64,000 bases of DNA from DATARH01 sp035504235 (GCA_035504235.1 DATJSH010000201.1:1-64000), one strand, 5' to 3'. Numbered from the stretch's first letter, positions 1 through 9,345 are shown. The notes: generated by a model from the letters alone, not told the origin. Numbers and translations: made by a program.

Positions 1-193
1 CAGCTTCGAGGTCGTCAATTTCATGGAGCTTCTCGGCGACGGCCTCGGGCTCGAAAGCGAAGACCTCTACAAACGCCTGAAGCAGATCAAGGACATCGAC
101 GACATCATCGTCGAGACCGCGCCGATGATCGAGGCCAACAAACTCGACCTCGATACAGTGCGCGACGCGCTTGCGTCCGAGTTCGGCGGGTAA
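1..193 (+). CDS. C-terminal end of an unidentified protein (partial)
   Basis: An open frame enters from the left edge (codons begin at base 2) and stops with TAA at 191-193, giving 63 residues. The tail is acidic and helical in character (it contains DIDDIIVETAPMIEAN and ends ALASEFGG) and has no motif I can assign. Codon use matches the neighbouring genes, so it is probably the real 3' end of a longer gene on the plus strand. Its function cannot be named from this fragment. Confidence 0.6.
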   Translation, partial: SFEVVNFMELLGDGLGLESEDLYKRLKQIKDIDDIIVETAPMIEANKLDLDTVRDALASEFGG

Positions 194-202
194 TTATTGG
201 TT

Positions 203-343
203 GTCATTCCGGGACGGCGCGCAGCGCTGGACCCGGAACCATGAACGCGGACCGAGCGGGATTTGCTCGATATCCAGCGGCCTGTCGGCGAAGTCCGTGT
301 GCATGGGTTCCGGGTTCGCTGCGGTGCAGCGGCCCGGAATGAC
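203..343. repeat. Nested inverted-repeat element between two genes
   Basis: Outer arms GTCATTCCGGG (203-213) and CCCGGAATGAC (333-343) are perfect reverse complements. A second pair, ACCCGGAACC (231-240) and GGTTCCGGGT (306-315), is nested inside. The element fills nearly all of the 170-bp gap between the upstream stop codon and the next gene. Such foldback elements are common as dispersed intergenic repeats in Rhizobiales-like genomes. It has no coding potential and no T-run. Confidence 0.7.
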
Positions 344-363
344 AGAAAAATTGGAGTGAAGTT

Positions 364-1230
364 TTGCCCGTTCCCCGGTCCTTTCTCTTCGTCCCCGCCG
401 ACAGCGAGCGCAAGCTCGCGCGCGGCCTCGAATCGCGCGCCGATGCGCTGATCCTCGATCTCGAGGACTCGGTAGCCGCGGCGAACCGGCCGATCGCGCG
501 CAAGCTCGCGCGCGAATTCCTCGAAGCCAACCCTGCGGGGAAGATCGCTCGCTACGTCCGGGTCAATCCGCTGGCAAGCGGGCTTGCGCTCGACGACCTG
601 GCGGCGACGGTCGCCGGCCGGCCCGACGGCATCCTCTTGCCGAAATGCATGCCGGACGACGTGCGCACACTCGACCATTATTTGTCGGCCTTCGAGACGG
701 CTTCCGGGAACTTGCGCGGTGCCACACGCATCGTCGCGATCGCCACCGAGACCGCCGAGGCGGTCTTTGCGCTCGGCGATTACAAGGAGTCGTCGCCGCG
801 GTTGGAGGCAATCACTTGGGGCGCCGAAGATTTGTCGGCCTGCATCGGCGGCAGCAACCGCACCATCGATGGCGCCTATGACGGGCCTTACCTACTGGTG
901 CGCTCGCTATGCCTGCTGGCCGCTGCGGCTGCCGGAGTCGCGGCGCTTGACACGATCTATACCGATTTCCCCGACCCCGCGGGATTGCGGGCGGAATGCG
1001 CCGCGGCGAAGCGTTCGGGCTTTATCGGCAAGATGGCGATCCACCCGGCGCAGATCGCGGCGATCAACGAGGCATTCTCGACCAGTGCCGCCGAACGTGA
1101 CTGGGCCGAGCAGGTCGTCGCGGCGTTCGCCGCCAACCCCGACGCCGGTACGCTGGCGCTCGACGGCAAGATGATCGACAAGCCGCATCTCGTGCTGGCC
1201 CGGCGGCTATTGGGATTGCCCGCGGCGTGA
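364..1230 (+). CDS. HpcH/HpaI aldolase / citrate lyase beta-subunit (CitE-like) family protein
   Basis: This 288-residue protein has the CitE/malyl-CoA lyase TIM-barrel signatures: N-terminal RSFLFVPADSE, then ADALILDLEDSV, and the metal/CoA-site stretches AIATETAEAVF and WGAEDLSACIG. Family members cleave or form C-C bonds in malyl-, citramalyl- or related CoA esters using Mg2+. The start is a TTG at 364 preceded by GGAG at 354-357. The gene stands alone on the plus strand, so its substrate cannot be deduced. It is a single-domain form without the alpha and gamma citrate lyase subunits, which argues against true citrate lyase. Confidence 0.85.
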   Translation: MPVPRSFLFVPADSERKLARGLESRADALILDLEDSVAAANRPIARKLAREFLEANPAGKIARYVRVNPLASGLALDDLAATVAGRPDGILLPKCMPDDVRTLDHYLSAFETASGNLRGATRIVAIATETAEAVFALGDYKESSPRLEAITWGAEDLSACIGGSNRTIDGAYDGPYLLVRSLCLLAAAAAGVAALDTIYTDFPDPAGLRAECAAAKRSGFIGKMAIHPAQIAAINEAFSTSAAERDWAEQVVAAFAANPDAGTLALDGKMIDKPHLVLARRLLGLPAA

Positions 1231-1241
1231 GGCGAGGCGAA

Positions 1242-2144
1242 TCACGCCGCGAGCCCGTGCCGCGCGTTGAGTTCCCGGCGTAGCGCCTCGATATCGACAG
1301 CGTGACGGTGATGCTCGATGTAGCGCAACTCGCTGCGATAGCGATCGCCGAACTGGATCATCGCATCGGGCCAGTCGTCATAGCGGTTGCGCTCGGTGTG
1401 GTTGGTCAGCGATCCGAGATGACGTGCAATCTCGTCGGGTCCGCATGACAGGGCCTGCAGCACGCCGACCACAGTGCGTCGCCGGTCGGCGACGAGCATC
1501 TCATAATCGAGCCGGTGGGGGGCGATGCGAGCGGCGGCGAAATAATCCTCCATGATCCGCTCGCCTTTCAGCACCAGGATGATTTCCCGCCACCACTCGG
1601 CGTCGTCGATCTCCTCGCTCCCAGGAACGTGGCTTGGTTCGTGTAGCCGCTTCTCGCTGCCGTCGGCGAAGCGGTGCCACAGCCCGGTCTTCTTGGCCTT
1701 GGCGAATGACCAGCCTTGGCCCACGATGTCGCGTCGCGTCATCCAGAAAAACGCGGTGTGCCGCGGCGCAAAGACGTGGGGAAACCAGACCAGCTCGCGC
1801 AGCTGCTCAAAGCGGAACGGGTCGATCTCAAAGCCGAAGCGCCGGTTGGTTACGGTACGGCGCACGACGGCACGGAAATAGGCCGCGAAATCCGTCGCAT
1901 GCAGCTCCCGAGCGAGATCGACGATACGCTCTTCATTGAAGAATTCGTCGGGGTTGCCGGCGAGACCGCTCTCGGCGATGAGATGCGTCAATAGCGTGCT
2001 ACCGCACCGACCGGTGACGAAGATCATGTAGGGCAATGCGACTCCCGATCGCGCCCAATCGAATTCCTTGAGCGGCGGCGCCCCGGGCGGCGTCCCGGGA
2101 AAGAGATCGGCGAGGCGGACCATCGTGTCCATGAGGGAAACCAT
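1242..2144 (-). CDS. Stf0-family sulfotransferase
   Basis: A 300-residue cytosolic protein. VTGRCGSTLLTHLI near residue 43 is the 5'-phosphosulfate-binding loop of PAPS-dependent sulfotransferases, and the following GNPDEFFNEE is typical of the Stf0 group, which sulfates trehalose or related glycans in mycobacteria. The middle region (TRRDIVGQGWSFAKAKKTG) resembles the 3'-phosphate loop of the family. No carbohydrate genes lie beside it, so the acceptor is unknown. Two further ATGs at codons 5 and 8 are possible starts; none has a strong ribosome-binding site. Confidence 0.8.
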   Translation of the reverse strand: MVSLMDTMVRLADLFPGTPPGAPPLKEFDWARSGVALPYMIFVTGRCGSTLLTHLIAESGLAGNPDEFFNEERIVDLARELHATDFAAYFRAVVRRTVTNRRFGFEIDPFRFEQLRELVWFPHVFAPRHTAFFWMTRRDIVGQGWSFAKAKKTGLWHRFADGSEKRLHEPSHVPGSEEIDDAEWWREIILVLKGERIMEDYFAAARIAPHRLDYEMLVADRRRTVVGVLQALSCGPDEIARHLGSLTNHTERNRYDDWPDAMIQFGDRYRSELRYIEHHRHAVDIEALRRELNARHGLAA

Positions 2145-2282
2145 GCGTCTTGGGTTGAATAGGCCCAGCGCTCTTCTTCGCCTGCGCGAAGCGGGTCGCG
2201 GCAGGCCACGTTAACCGAGTAACTTGGGGATGACGGGCACCGTAATGTGATAAAACGACGTCAACCTGTGTCCGGCGGCCCC

Positions 2283-3827
2283 ATGCGACCGACCCGCCTT
2301 TTTGCCGCGCTCTGTATCGCCGCGTTCATCGCGCCGGGTTCGGTGCTGGCGGCGGGCGACAGCGACCAGCAAATCATCCATCTGCTCAACCGCATCGCCT
2401 TCGGCCCGACCGCCGCGGAGGTGGCGCATGTCAGGCAGATCGGCATCGACCGGTATATCGACGAACAGCTGCATCCCGAAACGATCCCCGAGCCGGTGGC
2501 GCTGACCGCGCGGCTCGACGGCCTCGACACGCTGAAGCTCGACCCGGCGCAGCTCTTTATCGAATACGGGCCGATCCTGCCGATCATGAATGGCGGCGTA
2601 AGACCGACCCCGGAAGAGCAAAAGGCAAGGCGCCAGCGGGCCAACATCATTCCCCAGCAGGCGCGGGAAGCGCGAATCTGGCGCGCGCTCTACAGCCGGC
2701 GCCAGCTGCAGGAGGTGATGGTCGATTTCTGGTACAATCATTTCAATGTCTTCGCCGGCAAGGGGCTCGACCATCTCTGGGTCGGCCGTTACGAGGCCGA
2801 CGTCATTCGCCCCTATGCGCTCGGCAAATTCCGCGACCTGCTGTTGGCGACCGCGCATTCGCCGGCGATGCTGTTCTACCTCGACAACCAGCTCAACACC
2901 GAGCCGGGCAGCCCTGGGGCCAAGGGCAACCTCACCGGCATCAACGAGAATTACGCCCGCGAGATCATGGAACTGCACACGCTCGGCGTCGATGGCGGCT
3001 ATACCCAGAATGACGTGATCGCGCTCGCGCACATCCTGACCGGCTGGGGCTTGCAGCGGCAGGATTTGCGCTTCGGCTCGGGGCCCGCGGCGGCGTTCGA
3101 CCCGATGCGCCACGATTTCTCACCCAAGATTTTTCTCGGCCGGCCGATCCCGGCGAGCGGCGAGCGCGAAGGCGAGCAAGCGATAGACATGCTGGCGTCA
3201 AGCCCGGCCACCGCGCATCACATCGCGTATGAGCTGGCGCAGTATTTCATCGCCGACCAACCGCCGCCCGCGCTGGTTGGCCGGCTGGCGCAGCGCTTTC
3301 TCGCGACCGATGGCGACATCAGGGCGGTATTGAAGACGCTGCTGACCAGCAACGAATTCCGCGATAGCGCCGGCCAGAAATACAAGACGCCGTACCAGTA
3401 CGTGTTGTCGGCGGCGCGCGCCGCCGGGGTCGAGGTCAACAATCCGCGGCCGCTGCTCGGGACGATGGCGCGGCTCGGCGAAGGGCTCTACCAGTGCCAG
3501 ACGCCCGACGGCTACAAGAACACCGAGGATGCCTGGCTCAGCCCCGATGCGACGACGCTGCGGATCGGCTTCGCCACCGGGCTTGGCCGCGGCAACTTGC
3601 CTTTGCTGAAGGAGCCGCCCGGGCAGCAGCCCGAGATGGGCATGGCGCCGCAGCCGCAACTCGTCGCCGACGAGCCGGCGGCAAAGCCGCATCCGCTCGA
3701 CCCGGCGCCGATCGAGGCACTGCTCGGGCCTATCCTCAGCGACAACACCAAGGCGACGGTCGCCAAGGCGCCGACAGATTTGCAGGCGGCGCTGATCCTC
3801 GGCAGCCCCGATTTCATGCGGCGCTGA
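2283..3827 (+). CDS. DUF1800 secreted protein, copy 1
   Basis: From ATG 2283 the product is 514 residues with a clear Sec signal (RPTRLFAALCIAAFIAPGS, cleavage near VLAAG). A GTG at 2247 would add 12 residues ahead of the signal and is less likely. DUF1800 hallmarks are visible: HLLNRIAFGPTAAEV near the mature N terminus, QLQEVMVDFWYNHFN in the middle, and REIMELHTLGVDGGYTQND. Family members are exported, often paired with a DUF1501 protein, and have no established biochemical role. It is followed after one base by a close paralogue, then by the DUF1501 gene, forming one transcription unit. Confidence 0.9.
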   Translation: MRPTRLFAALCIAAFIAPGSVLAAGDSDQQIIHLLNRIAFGPTAAEVAHVRQIGIDRYIDEQLHPETIPEPVALTARLDGLDTLKLDPAQLFIEYGPILPIMNGGVRPTPEEQKARRQRANIIPQQAREARIWRALYSRRQLQEVMVDFWYNHFNVFAGKGLDHLWVGRYEADVIRPYALGKFRDLLLATAHSPAMLFYLDNQLNTEPGSPGAKGNLTGINENYAREIMELHTLGVDGGYTQNDVIALAHILTGWGLQRQDLRFGSGPAAAFDPMRHDFSPKIFLGRPIPASGEREGEQAIDMLASSPATAHHIAYELAQYFIADQPPPALVGRLAQRFLATDGDIRAVLKTLLTSNEFRDSAGQKYKTPYQYVLSAARAAGVEVNNPRPLLGTMARLGEGLYQCQTPDGYKNTEDAWLSPDATTLRIGFATGLGRGNLPLLKEPPGQQPEMGMAPQPQLVADEPAAKPHPLDPAPIEALLGPILSDNTKATVAKAPTDLQAALILGSPDFMRR

Positions 3828-3828
3828 C

Positions 3829-5367
3829 ATGCCCGGCTCCTCCCGCCTGCTCGCGGTGTTTGCTATCGTGACCCTGCTCATGCCCACGTCAGCGCACGCC
3901 GAACCCGCCGCCCCGGACCGGCAGATCATCCACCTTCTCAATCGGATCGCCTATGGCCCCACGGCGGCGCTCGTCGCGCATGTCAAGGCGATCGGCATCG
4001 ACCGCTACATCGACGAACAACTCGATCCCGCGGCGCTGCCCGAGCCGGCGGCGCTGACCGAACGGCTCGCGCCGCTCGACATCCTCAAGCTCGGCGCGTC
4101 GGAGCTCTATGCCAAATTCGGACCACCATCGGTGGAAACGGCCAAGGGCATGCCGCCGACGCAGCAAGCGATGGATGCTCACATGAAGGCCGCCAACTCG
4201 ATCCTCGAAGAGGCGCGTGCGGCCCGTCTCTACCGGGCGCTCTACAGTCCGCGGCAGTTGCAAGAGGTCATGGTCGATTTCTGGTTCAACCACTTCAACA
4301 TCAATGCGTATGACGGCTTCGATTTGCTGTGGATTGGAAATTACGAGACCGAAGCGATCCGCCCCTACGCGCTCGGGCATTTCCGCGACCTGCTGCTGGC
4401 GACCGCGCGTCACCCGGCGATGCTGTACTACCTGAACAACGAGACCAACACGGCGCCCGACAGTCCCAGCGCTCGCGACCTGTTCTCCGGACTGAACGAA
4501 AATTACGCCCGCGAGATCATGGAACTTCACACGCTAGGCGTCGATGGCGGATACACCCAGCAAGACGTCACGACGCTCGCGCGGATTCTGACCGGTTGGG
4601 GTTTCAATTACCCGGATTTTGACTCCGGCAAGGGCTCGGCATTCGCCTTCGATCCGTCGCGCCATGACGCGAGCGCCAAGACCTTCCTCGGCCAGACGAT
4701 ACCGGCCGGCGGTGAGGAGCAGGGGGTCGCGGCGATCGACATCCTGGCGCGGAGCCCGGCCACGGCGCATCACATCGCGTTTGAATTGGCCCAGTATTTT
4801 GTCGCCGACCGGCCGCAGCCAGCGCTGGTCGACCGGCTCGCCGAGAAGTTCATGGACAGCGACGGCGATATCAAGGCCGTGCTGAAAACCCTGCTGACGA
4901 GCGACGAGTTTCGCGACAGCGTGGGGCAGAAATACAAGACGCCCTACGAATACGTGATCTCGGCGGTCCGCGCCGGCGACGTCGATGTCCGCAATCCGGA
5001 ACCCTTGCTGGGGACGATGGCGCGGCTCGGCATGCCGCTTTATCTGTGCCAGACCCCTGATGGGTACAAGAACACGGAAGGCGCGTGGCTGAGCCCGGAC
5101 GCGACGACCATACGGATCGATTTTGCGTCATTGCTTGCCAGCGGAGCCTTTCTGCTTTACGCGCCCCCGGCGGACGAGGGCTCGACGCGGCTGGTGTCGG
5201 ACCGGACGCCAGCCTCGGAATTGAAGCCCAGGCCGGTGGACCCCACGGCGCTCGAAGCGATGCTGTCGCCGACGCTTGGCGAGCAAACGCGCAAGACCGT
5301 GGCCGCGGCGCCGGAATGGCTCAAGGCCGCGTTGATCCTCGGTAGCCCCGATTTCATGCGGCGATGA
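3829..5367 (+). CDS. DUF1800 secreted protein, copy 2
   Basis: This 512-residue paralogue of the preceding gene begins one base after its stop codon. It has a signal peptide (SSRLLAVFAIVTLLMPTSAHA) and then the same blocks in the same order: HLLNRIAYGPTAALV, QLQEVMVDFWFNHFN, REIMELHTLGVDGGYTQQD and the C-terminal ALILGSPDFMRR, identical in both copies. The main differences lie in the region around residues 80-125 and in the linker before the C-terminal helix. This looks like a local tandem duplication that has since diverged, and both frames are intact. Its molecular function is unknown. Confidence 0.9.
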   Translation: MPGSSRLLAVFAIVTLLMPTSAHAEPAAPDRQIIHLLNRIAYGPTAALVAHVKAIGIDRYIDEQLDPAALPEPAALTERLAPLDILKLGASELYAKFGPPSVETAKGMPPTQQAMDAHMKAANSILEEARAARLYRALYSPRQLQEVMVDFWFNHFNINAYDGFDLLWIGNYETEAIRPYALGHFRDLLLATARHPAMLYYLNNETNTAPDSPSARDLFSGLNENYAREIMELHTLGVDGGYTQQDVTTLARILTGWGFNYPDFDSGKGSAFAFDPSRHDASAKTFLGQTIPAGGEEQGVAAIDILARSPATAHHIAFELAQYFVADRPQPALVDRLAEKFMDSDGDIKAVLKTLLTSDEFRDSVGQKYKTPYEYVISAVRAGDVDVRNPEPLLGTMARLGMPLYLCQTPDGYKNTEGAWLSPDATTIRIDFASLLASGAFLLYAPPADEGSTRLVSDRTPASELKPRPVDPTALEAMLSPTLGEQTRKTVAAAPEWLKAALILGSPDFMRR

Positions 5368-5380
5368 TGGTGATGGCGAG

Positions 5381-6604
5381 ATGAAAAGGCGTGATTTCAT
5401 GAAGCTGGCGAGCGGTGCCGCCGTCCTTCCTGCGTTGGGTCCGGTCTGGGCGGCGCGCGCCGACGAGGGTCCGCAGCGGCTTGTCGTGGTGATGCTGCGC
5501 GGTGCGGTCGACGGGCTCAACGTCGTCGTGCCCTATGCCGAGCCCGTCTATTACGATACGCGGCCCACCATTGCGATCCCCAAGCCCGGCGGCGACAACG
5601 GCGCGCTGGCCCTCGACGGGCATTTTGCGCTGCATCCGGCTTTGGCTTCGCTGATGCCGCTGTGGAACGACAAAAAGCTGGCGTTCATCCACGCGGCCGG
5701 CTCGCCCGATCCCAACCGCTCCCATTTCGACGCGCAGCAATTCATCGAGAACGGCACGCCCGGCCGGCCGAGCACCCCGGACGGCTGGATGAACCGGACG
5801 CTGGCGGCGCTGCCCGGCGCGCGCACTCCGACCGACGCGCTATCGGTCGGCCCGACCCTGCCGTTCATCCTGCGCGGCTCGATCGCGGTCGCCAACCTGC
5901 CGCTCGGGCCCAGGGCAGCGCAGCCGATGGCGATCGACCATCCGCAAATAGCGAGCGCATTCGACCAGCTCTATGCCGGCGATAGCCGCCAGGCCGAGGC
6001 TTATCGCCAAGGGCGCGAGGCGCGCACCGAGCTTGTCGCCGACATGGCGAACGAGCAGCAGATGGCCGATAATGGCGCGCCGCCGGCCGACGCCTTCCCC
6101 GGGGTCGCCGATCGGCTCGCCCGCCTGATGACAAAAGACCGGCACATCCGCCTCGCCTTTGCGGCACTCGGCGGCTGGGACACGCATGTCAACCAGGGCA
6201 ATGACCAGGGCCAGCTGGCGGGGCATTTAAAGCCGCTCGGCGACGGCCTCGCCGCATTGTCCAAGGGGCTCGGCCCCGATTGGAACGACACGGTGGTCGT
6301 GGTTATCTCGGAGTTCGGCCGCACGGTGCGTGAAAACGGCAATCGCGGCACCGATCACGGCCACGGCAATGCGATCTGGCTGCTCGGCGGGACGGTGAAT
6401 GGCGGCAAGGTCTATGGCGACTGGCCCGGCCTGGCCGACGCACAGCTCTACCAGAACCGCGACCTGGCGATCACCACCGACTACCGGCATGTGTTGGCGA
6501 TGGTGCTCGAGCGGCATTTGCGCTTGCCGGACGCGGCGATGGCGAAGATCTTTCCCGGCATGCCGGCGATGCGCGGCGATCTCGGGCGAATACTCGCCGC
6601 CTGA
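5381..6604 (+). CDS. DUF1501 protein with Tat-like signal
   Basis: A 407-residue protein beginning KRRDFMKLASGAAVLPALG, a twin-arginine type signal, so it is probably exported folded. The DUF1501 family has an alkaline-phosphatase/sulfatase-like fold. Matching blocks are VVMLRGAVDGLNVVVPY, AALGGWDTHVNQG, VVISEFGRTVREN and GTDHGHGNAIWLLGG, rich in potential metal ligands (Asp, His). It starts 13 bases after the second DUF1800 gene, the usual DUF1800-DUF1501 arrangement, and probably works with those proteins in the periplasm or at the surface. No substrate is known. Confidence 0.9.
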   Translation: MKRRDFMKLASGAAVLPALGPVWAARADEGPQRLVVVMLRGAVDGLNVVVPYAEPVYYDTRPTIAIPKPGGDNGALALDGHFALHPALASLMPLWNDKKLAFIHAAGSPDPNRSHFDAQQFIENGTPGRPSTPDGWMNRTLAALPGARTPTDALSVGPTLPFILRGSIAVANLPLGPRAAQPMAIDHPQIASAFDQLYAGDSRQAEAYRQGREARTELVADMANEQQMADNGAPPADAFPGVADRLARLMTKDRHIRLAFAALGGWDTHVNQGNDQGQLAGHLKPLGDGLAALSKGLGPDWNDTVVVVISEFGRTVRENGNRGTDHGHGNAIWLLGGTVNGGKVYGDWPGLADAQLYQNRDLAITTDYRHVLAMVLERHLRLPDAAMAKIFPGMPAMRGDLGRILAA

Positions 6605-6613
6605 GCGAGGACA

Positions 6614-6625
6614 GCTTATATAAGC
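6614..6625. promoter_or_regulatory. 12-bp AT-rich perfect palindrome before dcp
   Basis: GCTTATATAAGC is a perfect palindrome in the 24-base gap between the DUF1501 stop codon and the dcp start. It stands out against the GC-rich background and ends three bases before the dcp ATG. It could be an operator, a -10-like element or chance; no regulator can be matched to it. Confidence 0.3.
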
Positions 6626-6628
6626 GGG

Positions 6629-8668
6629 ATGACCGACAACCCGCTGTTTGAAGAGTGGGCGACGCCGTTCGGGCTGCCGCCCTTCGACCGCATCCGCCCG
6701 GAACATTTCCCGCCGGCTCTCGACCGCGGCATGGACGAGGAGGCGGCAGAGATGGCTGCGCTCACGGGCTCGCCTGAGCCGCCAAGCTTCGCCAACACGA
6801 TCGAGGCGCTGGAACGCGGCGGCCGCTTGCTCAACATGGTCAGCGACCTGTTCCAGAACCTCAATTCCAGCGCGACCAACAAAGAGATCGACGCGATTGC
6901 CCGCGAATACGCGCCGAAACTCGCGGCGCACCGTACCAAGATCGCGCTCGACCCTCCGCTGTTTGGCCGCATCGACGCGCTCTACCGCCAGCGCGAGACA
7001 CTTGGCCTCGCCCCCGATCAATTGCGGCTTTTGGAGCGCCACCATTTGCGTTTTGTGCGCGCCGGCGCGCTGCTTCGCCCCGAGGAAAAGGCGCGGATGG
7101 CCGAAATCCAGACGCGCATGGCTTCGCTACACACGCATTTCGGCCAGAACGTGCTGTTCGACGAGAACGAATGGCGGCTCGTGCTGGACGAGGACGAGCT
7201 CGACGGCCTGCCTGATTTTTCCCGCGAGGCGGCGGCCAGGGCCGCCACGGAACACGGGCTCGACGGCAAATACGTCATCACCTTGTCGCGCTCGTCGGTC
7301 GAGCCGTTTCTCACCTTCTCGGCCCGGCGCGATCTGCGCGAGACCGCCTATCGCGCCTGGGTTCAGCGTGGCGGGCACCAGGGTGAGCACGACAACGCGC
7401 CGCTCATCGGCGAGCTCCTGGCGCTGCGCCAGGAGCAGGCGCGACTTCTGGGCTACGGCAGCTACGCCGCCTGCCGGCTTGACGACACTATGGCCAAGAC
7501 CCCGGACGCGGCCGAGCGTCTGCTGGAACAGGTCTGGGCGCCCGCCAAGCATCGCGCCGCCGAGGAGCGCGGGGAACTGGCGGAAGCCGCGAACGCCGAC
7601 GGGCTCAACGAGCCGATTGCGCCATGGGACTGGCGCTACTACGCCGAAAAGGTGCGCGCCGAGAAGTACGAGTTCGACGAAAGCGCGATCAAACCATACT
7701 TCGTGCTCGACAACATGGTCGCGGCGCTGTTCGAAACCGCCGGGCGGCTGTTCGGCCTCAGCTTTACGCCGCGGCCTGACTGCCCGGTCTACCACCCCGA
7801 TGTCCGTGCCTATGAGGTGTGCGGCGCGGACGGCAAGGCGATCGGCCTTTTCCTGCACGACAATTTCGCCCGGTCCGGCAAACGCTCGGGCGCCTGGATG
7901 TCGAGCTATCGCGACCAGGAGACTCTCGACGGCGAGGTTTTGCCGATCGTCGTCAACAACAACAACTTCTCCAAGGGCGACCCGACGCTCCTTTCATTCG
8001 ATGATGCTCGAACCTTATTTCACGAGTTCGGCCACGGGCTGCACGGGCTGCTCTCGCGGGTACGCTATCGCTCGCAATCGGGGACCGCGGTGCTGCGCGA
8101 CTTTGTCGAGTTTCCCTCGCAGATCATGGAACACTGGGTTGAGGCGCCAGAGATCTTGCGTAAGTATGCGCGGCACTATCAGACTGGCGAGCCGATCCCC
8201 GAGGCGCTGATCGGCAAGCTGCTGGCGGCCCGCAACTTCAACCAGGGCTTTGCGACAGTCGAGTACACCGCCTGCGCGATGATCGATCTCGAGCTGCACG
8301 CGCGAACCGATGAACCCAGTTCGCAGGGGCCGATCGACATCGCCGCGTTTGAGCGCGATTTCCTTGACCGCGTCGGCATGCCGGCGGAGATCGGCCTGCG
8401 CCATCGTCCGACGCATTTCCTGCATCTGTTTGACGGCGCCGGCTATGCCGCGGGTTATTACGCCTATATGTGGGCCGAAGTGCTCGACGCCGACGGCTAT
8501 GCCGCTTTCGAGGACGCCGGGGATGTATTCGCTCCCGACCTAGCAGCGAAGCTCAAGGTGATCTACAGCGCCGGCGACACGCGCGACCCGATGGCGCTCT
8601 ACCGCGATTTCCGCGGCCGAGAGCCGGGGATTGACGCGCTTCTCGCGCAGCGAGGCCTCAACCATTAG
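6629..8668 (+). CDS. dcp: Dipeptidyl carboxypeptidase Dcp (M3 metallopeptidase)
   Basis: The 679-residue product is full length for Dcp/OpdA peptidases. The zinc motif HEFGH lies at residues 465-469, with the third ligand expected at Glu494 in DFVEFPSQ. Blocks typical of Dcp follow, including YARHYQTGEPIP and GAGYAAGYYAYMWAEV, and the N-terminal half resembles E. coli Dcp (for example WDWRYYAEKVRAEKYEFDE). It lacks a signal peptide, so it is a cytosolic enzyme that removes C-terminal dipeptides and helps degrade peptides. It follows the DUF1501 gene by 24 bases and may be partly co-transcribed. Confidence 0.93.
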   Translation: MTDNPLFEEWATPFGLPPFDRIRPEHFPPALDRGMDEEAAEMAALTGSPEPPSFANTIEALERGGRLLNMVSDLFQNLNSSATNKEIDAIAREYAPKLAAHRTKIALDPPLFGRIDALYRQRETLGLAPDQLRLLERHHLRFVRAGALLRPEEKARMAEIQTRMASLHTHFGQNVLFDENEWRLVLDEDELDGLPDFSREAAARAATEHGLDGKYVITLSRSSVEPFLTFSARRDLRETAYRAWVQRGGHQGEHDNAPLIGELLALRQEQARLLGYGSYAACRLDDTMAKTPDAAERLLEQVWAPAKHRAAEERGELAEAANADGLNEPIAPWDWRYYAEKVRAEKYEFDESAIKPYFVLDNMVAALFETAGRLFGLSFTPRPDCPVYHPDVRAYEVCGADGKAIGLFLHDNFARSGKRSGAWMSSYRDQETLDGEVLPIVVNNNNFSKGDPTLLSFDDARTLFHEFGHGLHGLLSRVRYRSQSGTAVLRDFVEFPSQIMEHWVEAPEILRKYARHYQTGEPIPEALIGKLLAARNFNQGFATVEYTACAMIDLELHARTDEPSSQGPIDIAAFERDFLDRVGMPAEIGLRHRPTHFLHLFDGAGYAAGYYAYMWAEVLDADGYAAFEDAGDVFAPDLAAKLKVIYSAGDTRDPMALYRDFRGREPGIDALLAQRGLNH

Positions 8669-8697
8669 GATGCGCCGTAACGACGAACAGGCGCGCG

Positions 8698-9345
8698 GTG
8701 GCCAAGCGAAAGCGGGAAAAGGCCCTTGTTATCGGCGTGGTGTCGCAAAAAGGCGGCGTCGGCAAGTCGACGCTTTGCCAGCTCATCGCCCGCGAAGTTG
8801 CCGCGCAGGGTCGCGCCGCCAAAATCCTCGATTTCGATGTCAAGCAGATGAGCTCGGTCGATTGGGTGCGCGCCCGGCTCGAGCGCGATCTGGAGCCGGC
8901 GGTGGAGGCCGAGCCTACGAAGGATGTGCGCAAGGCGCTGAAGCTCAATCGCGATTACGATGTGCTGGTGCTTGACGGCGCGCCGGGCACTCCTAAGCGC
9001 ACCGCGGAGCTGATCGGGGAATGCGACCTTATCGTGCTGCCGACTGGGGCCTCGCGTGCCGATCTGGTGCCGACCCTCGCGCTGGCGCGGCGGATCGCCG
9101 ACATGAAAGATGGCAGCGAGGGGCCGTTTTTCGCGCTATGCCGGGTGCTGACCGACGCCGAGGTCGCCGAGGCGCGCGCGACAATTGGCGCGGCCGGGTT
9201 CATCATCCTCGACGGTGAGCTGATCGAGCGGCCCGGCTATCGCGCGGCGCAAAATCTCGGCCGCAGTCCGAGCGAGACCGCCTTTCCCTCGCTCAATACT
9301 CGTGCCAAGAAGCTGGCGCAGGCGATCCTGGCGCGACTGGACTAG
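8698..9345 (+). CDS. ParA-family ATPase (orphan)
   Basis: A 215-residue P-loop ATPase with the deviant Walker A SQKGGVGKST (signature Lys18, catalytic Lys23), a Walker-B-like VLVLDGAPG and the phrase SSVDWVRAR. The start is GTG 8698. Proteins of this size act as cargo-positioning or plasmid/chromosome partition ATPases. No ParB-like gene or parS-like repeat is adjacent, so this is an orphan ParA whose cargo is unknown. The gene converges on the CoA-transferase B gene and their stop codons overlap in CTAG. Confidence 0.88.
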   Translation: MAKRKREKALVIGVVSQKGGVGKSTLCQLIAREVAAQGRAAKILDFDVKQMSSVDWVRARLERDLEPAVEAEPTKDVRKALKLNRDYDVLVLDGAPGTPKRTAELIGECDLIVLPTGASRADLVPTLALARRIADMKDGSEGPFFALCRVLTDAEVAEARATIGAAGFIILDGELIERPGYRAAQNLGRSPSETAFPSLNTRAKKLAQAILARLD

